From an uncultured Bacillus sp. (GTDB lineage Bacteria; Bacillota; Bacilli; Bacillales; Cytobacillaceae), in the NCBI GenBank assembly GCA_937894355.1, contig CALCRD010000516.1, positions 1 to 6,434 of the forward strand: DNA of 6,434 nt, read 5' to 3'. Positions 4,927 to 6,434 of this stretch are shown in pieces. A model generated the notes under the pieces. The model was not told the DNA's origin. It did no database searches and saw nothing but the letters and a program-made list of their open reading frames with translations. The position numbers were made by a program, and so were the translations under genes. How positions within the stretch are numbered: position 1 is the first letter of the stretch; every line of letters begins with the position of its first letter.

Positions 4927-5964
4927 TTATTGTTTTGCGGTTAGTTTGGTCATTAGTGGTTGGGAGGAGGAGATGGCGATGCCTTGGTAGTAGTGTTGGA
5001 CGATTTGTTGATAGTTTTTCCCTTCTGCTGCCATTCCGTTTGCTCCGTATTGGCTCATGCCCACTCCATGACCGTAGCCTTTTGTACTGATGACGACGTT
5101 TTCGCCTTGCACCGCCCAGGTGAAGTCGGTGGAGCGTAGATCCAATTTTTCGCGAATTTCTTTGCCGGTTAGCGTTTTTCCATTGATGTTGACTTTGGCG
5201 ACTCTGTTTCCAGCTGTTTTTGCTGTTATCGTCCCCACCGATGTTCTGTTCGCTAATTTGACCCCTAACTTGCTTTCAAATTCTTTGATTGAAATGATCT
5301 TTTTGTCAGTATATTTAGGGGACTTTTTGTCCCATGGGCTTTTTACACTCCTTAGATATGGAAAAGAATTTGACCAGTATTCCTCAGAGTTTTCGGTAAA
5401 GCCATTGCTGGTAGAAAAAAAGGTAGCTGTAATCGGTTCGCTATTATAGGTGAGGATTTGACCGGATGTTTCTTGGACGGCTTGGTTAATCCGCTTGATT
5501 TTCCAATTATAATCACTGCCCCAAATTCTCCGCAGTTCGTCCTGATTTTTATAGACCTGGTGGATTTGGCTGTCCGCTGTGTCAGCGCCTGCTGGCAACC
5601 CTACGCGGTCTTGGCTAAGCATTTGTTTTACAATGTAGGTTCTGGCTGTTAAAGCTTGGGCCTTGAGCGCTTCCATTTCGAAATCTGCTGGCATTTCTGA
5701 AGCAACGACTCCGATTACGTAATTTTCAAGCGGAAGAGTCTCCATTTGTTGTGATGATGTCCGGTAAACGGCCACTTCCACTCCTTGCTCCGGGGCAATA
5801 ACTGCTTCAGACTGTGCCACTTGATTCTGTTTCTGAGTCAGTGCTTCCCCAAGCTTGCCGCTTTCTACTCCCTCGCTAAAGGGGAGTACAAGTAAGGTTG
5901 GGACGAGGAGGGTCACTGCGAATAGTATTGCCGCTAGTACGATGTAGGTTTTGATTCTTGTCAT
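4927..5964 (-). CDS. spoIID: Stage II sporulation protein D (SpoIID), septal lytic transglycosylase
   Basis: A 345-residue protein of near-standard length (B. subtilis SpoIID is about 343). With SpoIIM and SpoIIP it drives engulfment of the forespore; the family cleaves glycan strands after SpoIIP removes stem peptides. An N-terminal membrane anchor (about 7-29) is followed by the extracellular SpoIID/LytB domain. GVVASEMPADF contains Glu90, aligned with the catalytic Glu88 of B. subtilis. Other family blocks are ALKAQALTART (99-109), FFSTSNGFTEN (182-192), KSPWDKKSPKY (208-218) and GYGHGVGMSQYG (296-307). The ATG at 5964-5962 has GGAGG 7 nt upstream. It converges with the VanZ-family gene on strong hairpins. 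The gene is normally sigma-E controlled, but I could not find a convincing sigma-E promoter in the 124 bp before the repeat element. Confidence 0.97.
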   Translation of the reverse strand: MTRIKTYIVLAAILFAVTLLVPTLLVLPFSEGVESGKLGEALTQKQNQVAQSEAVIAPEQGVEVAVYRTSSQQMETLPLENYVIGVVASEMPADFEMEALKAQALTARTYIVKQMLSQDRVGLPAGADTADSQIHQVYKNQDELRRIWGSDYNWKIKRINQAVQETSGQILTYNSEPITATFFSTSNGFTENSEEYWSNSFPYLRSVKSPWDKKSPKYTDKKIISIKEFESKLGVKLANRTSVGTITAKTAGNRVAKVNINGKTLTGKEIREKLDLRSTDFTWAVQGENVVISTKGYGHGVGMSQYGANGMAAEGKNYQQIVQHYYQGIAISSSQPLMTKLTAKQ

Positions 5965-6088
5965 AAGGGGTCCTCCATACGGGTTGTAAACGCAGGCAGG
6001 GGTACGGTGTCGGGAGTGATCATCAGCAAAAGTGCCGGCAACAGCAGCGTTGTTGGCGAGCGAAATTCTCTCTTCTTGCTTTTTTTTA
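5965..6088. other. Upstream region of spoIID; no gene seen
   Basis: This 124-bp stretch between the spoIID start and repeat copy 2 is richer in GC than the other spacers and holds the spoIID ribosome binding site (GGAGG, 5976-5972). The best leftward -10-like string is TTTACAAC, only 5 of 8 to the sigma-E CATACAAT, with no ATA-type -35 at proper spacing. A weak CAACA/TGTTG inverted repeat surrounds 6040-6056. Confidence 0.5.
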
Positions 6089-6274
6089 GGTTCTGTTAAA
6101 CTTGAATGTTGATTTCCGTTGCAGGCACTTCGCTTTCCGCAGGCTCACCCGTGAGCCTCCTTCGGTCGTTCCTTCCTTCGGAGTCTCACTCAGCTCGTGC
6201 TCCTGCAGGAGTCTGCGTGCCTTCCACTCCAATCAACATTGTGTGAAAAATCAACACTGAGCTTTAACACAGCC
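6089..6274. mobile_element. MITE-like 186-bp repeat, copy 2
   Basis: Same length and orientation as the element at 93-278, with gapless 87% identity. Its 27-bp terminal inverted repeats are better kept: the left end GGTTCTGTTAAAC...TGTTGATTT agrees at 21 of 27 positions with the complement of the right end. The flanks (TTTTTTTA and TTCATAAA) show no target duplication, so this insertion may be older or rearranged. It contains GGCTCAC-CC-GTGAGCC (6142-6157), a perfect 7-bp hairpin that is not preserved in copy 1. It lies between the divergent spoIID and ywlE genes and has no coding capacity of its own. Confidence 0.75.
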
Positions 6275-6303
6275 TTCATAAAAAGAATTGCAGTAGGTTT
6301 GGT

Positions 6304-6334
6304 TTGGGAATTTGCAGCGCTGATTGTTTATAAT
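6304..6334 (+). promoter_or_regulatory. Candidate sigma-A promoter of ywlE
   Basis: A perfect TATAAT at 6329-6334 is preceded by TTGGGA (6304-6309, 4 of 6 to TTGACA) with a long 19-bp spacer. Transcription would begin near 6341, only about 15 nt before the ATG, so the leader is essentially the ribosome binding site. The promoter starts 30 bp past the end of repeat copy 2. Confidence 0.45.
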
Positions 6335-6355
6335 GGGAGGTAAGGAGGGGTGGTT

Positions 6356-6434
6356 ATGGTACGGGTTTTGTTTGTTTGCACGGGGAATACGTGTCGAAGT
6401 CCGATGGCTGAGGCGATTTTGCGGGATAGAGGGC
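6356..6434 (+). CDS. ywlE: N-terminus of YwlE-type protein arginine phosphatase (partial)
   Basis: Twenty-six codons are visible before the window ends, reading MVRVLFVCTGNTCRSPMAEA and onward. This is the phosphate-binding loop of low-molecular-weight tyrosine phosphatases (C-x5-R-S): Cys8 is the nucleophile and Arg14 binds phosphate. Thr12 corresponds to Thr11 of B. subtilis YwlE, the residue known to favour phosphoarginine over phosphotyrosine, so an arginine phosphatase opposing the kinase McsB is the likely function. A strong AAGGAGG (6342-6348) stands 7 nt before the ATG. The general acid Asp and the rest of the fold are outside the window. Confidence 0.9.
   Translation, partial: MVRVLFVCTGNTCRSPMAEAILRDRG

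Overview
The window looks like chromosomal DNA of a low- to mid-GC endospore-forming Bacillales bacterium. It carries two engulfment genes (spoIIQ, spoIID), a PBP3-type lipoprotein transpeptidase, a VanZ-family membrane protein next to spoIIQ (as I recall ywnJ being placed in Bacillus subtilis), and the start of a YwlE-type protein arginine phosphatase. Ribosome binding sites are strong GGAGG types. I cannot name a genus. The very acidic or polar extracellular tracts in PBP3 and SpoIIQ would suit a salt- or alkali-tolerant lineage, but that is only inference.

Layout, left to right. (1) Bases 1-48 hold the start of a leftward gene, probably a GNAT acetyltransferase, with a good ribosome binding site. 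(2) Bases 93-278 are a 186-bp MITE-like repeat with terminal inverted repeats and a likely 8-bp target duplication. (3) A hairpin terminator at 401-445 follows the leftward pbpC gene (505-2748). (4) A 500-bp non-coding stretch (2749-3249) holds the pbpC start region, a 21-bp phased tandem repeat, a segment flanked by 9-bp direct repeats, a compound hairpin and the spoIIQ terminator. (5) spoIIQ (leftward) and the VanZ-like gene (rightward) diverge from a shared 139-bp region with overlapping promoter candidates. (6) The VanZ-like gene and spoIID converge on three consecutive perfect hairpins (4820-4924). (7) spoIID is leftward. (8) A second copy of the 186-bp repeat lies at 6089-6274. (9) The rightward ywlE begins at 6356 and runs off the window.

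Functionally, the core concerns the cell envelope and sporulation. SpoIID (lytic transglycosylase) and SpoIIQ (forespore half of the SpoIIQ-SpoIIIAH zipper and channel) act together during engulfment. PBP3 is a peptidoglycan transpeptidase. The VanZ-like protein is a small membrane protein of uncertain role.

The least ordinary signals are these: a 65-bp core that is invariant between two repeat copies that differ elsewhere by about 20%; independent 12-residue (36-bp) tandem repeats in two neighbouring extracellular proteins; a five-unit array with exact 21-bp phasing upstream of pbpC; and stacked hairpins sharing a G5-nCTGT-C5 apex. I found no rRNA, tRNA, CRISPR array, known riboswitch or intact transposase. 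I see no clear new multi-gene system here.
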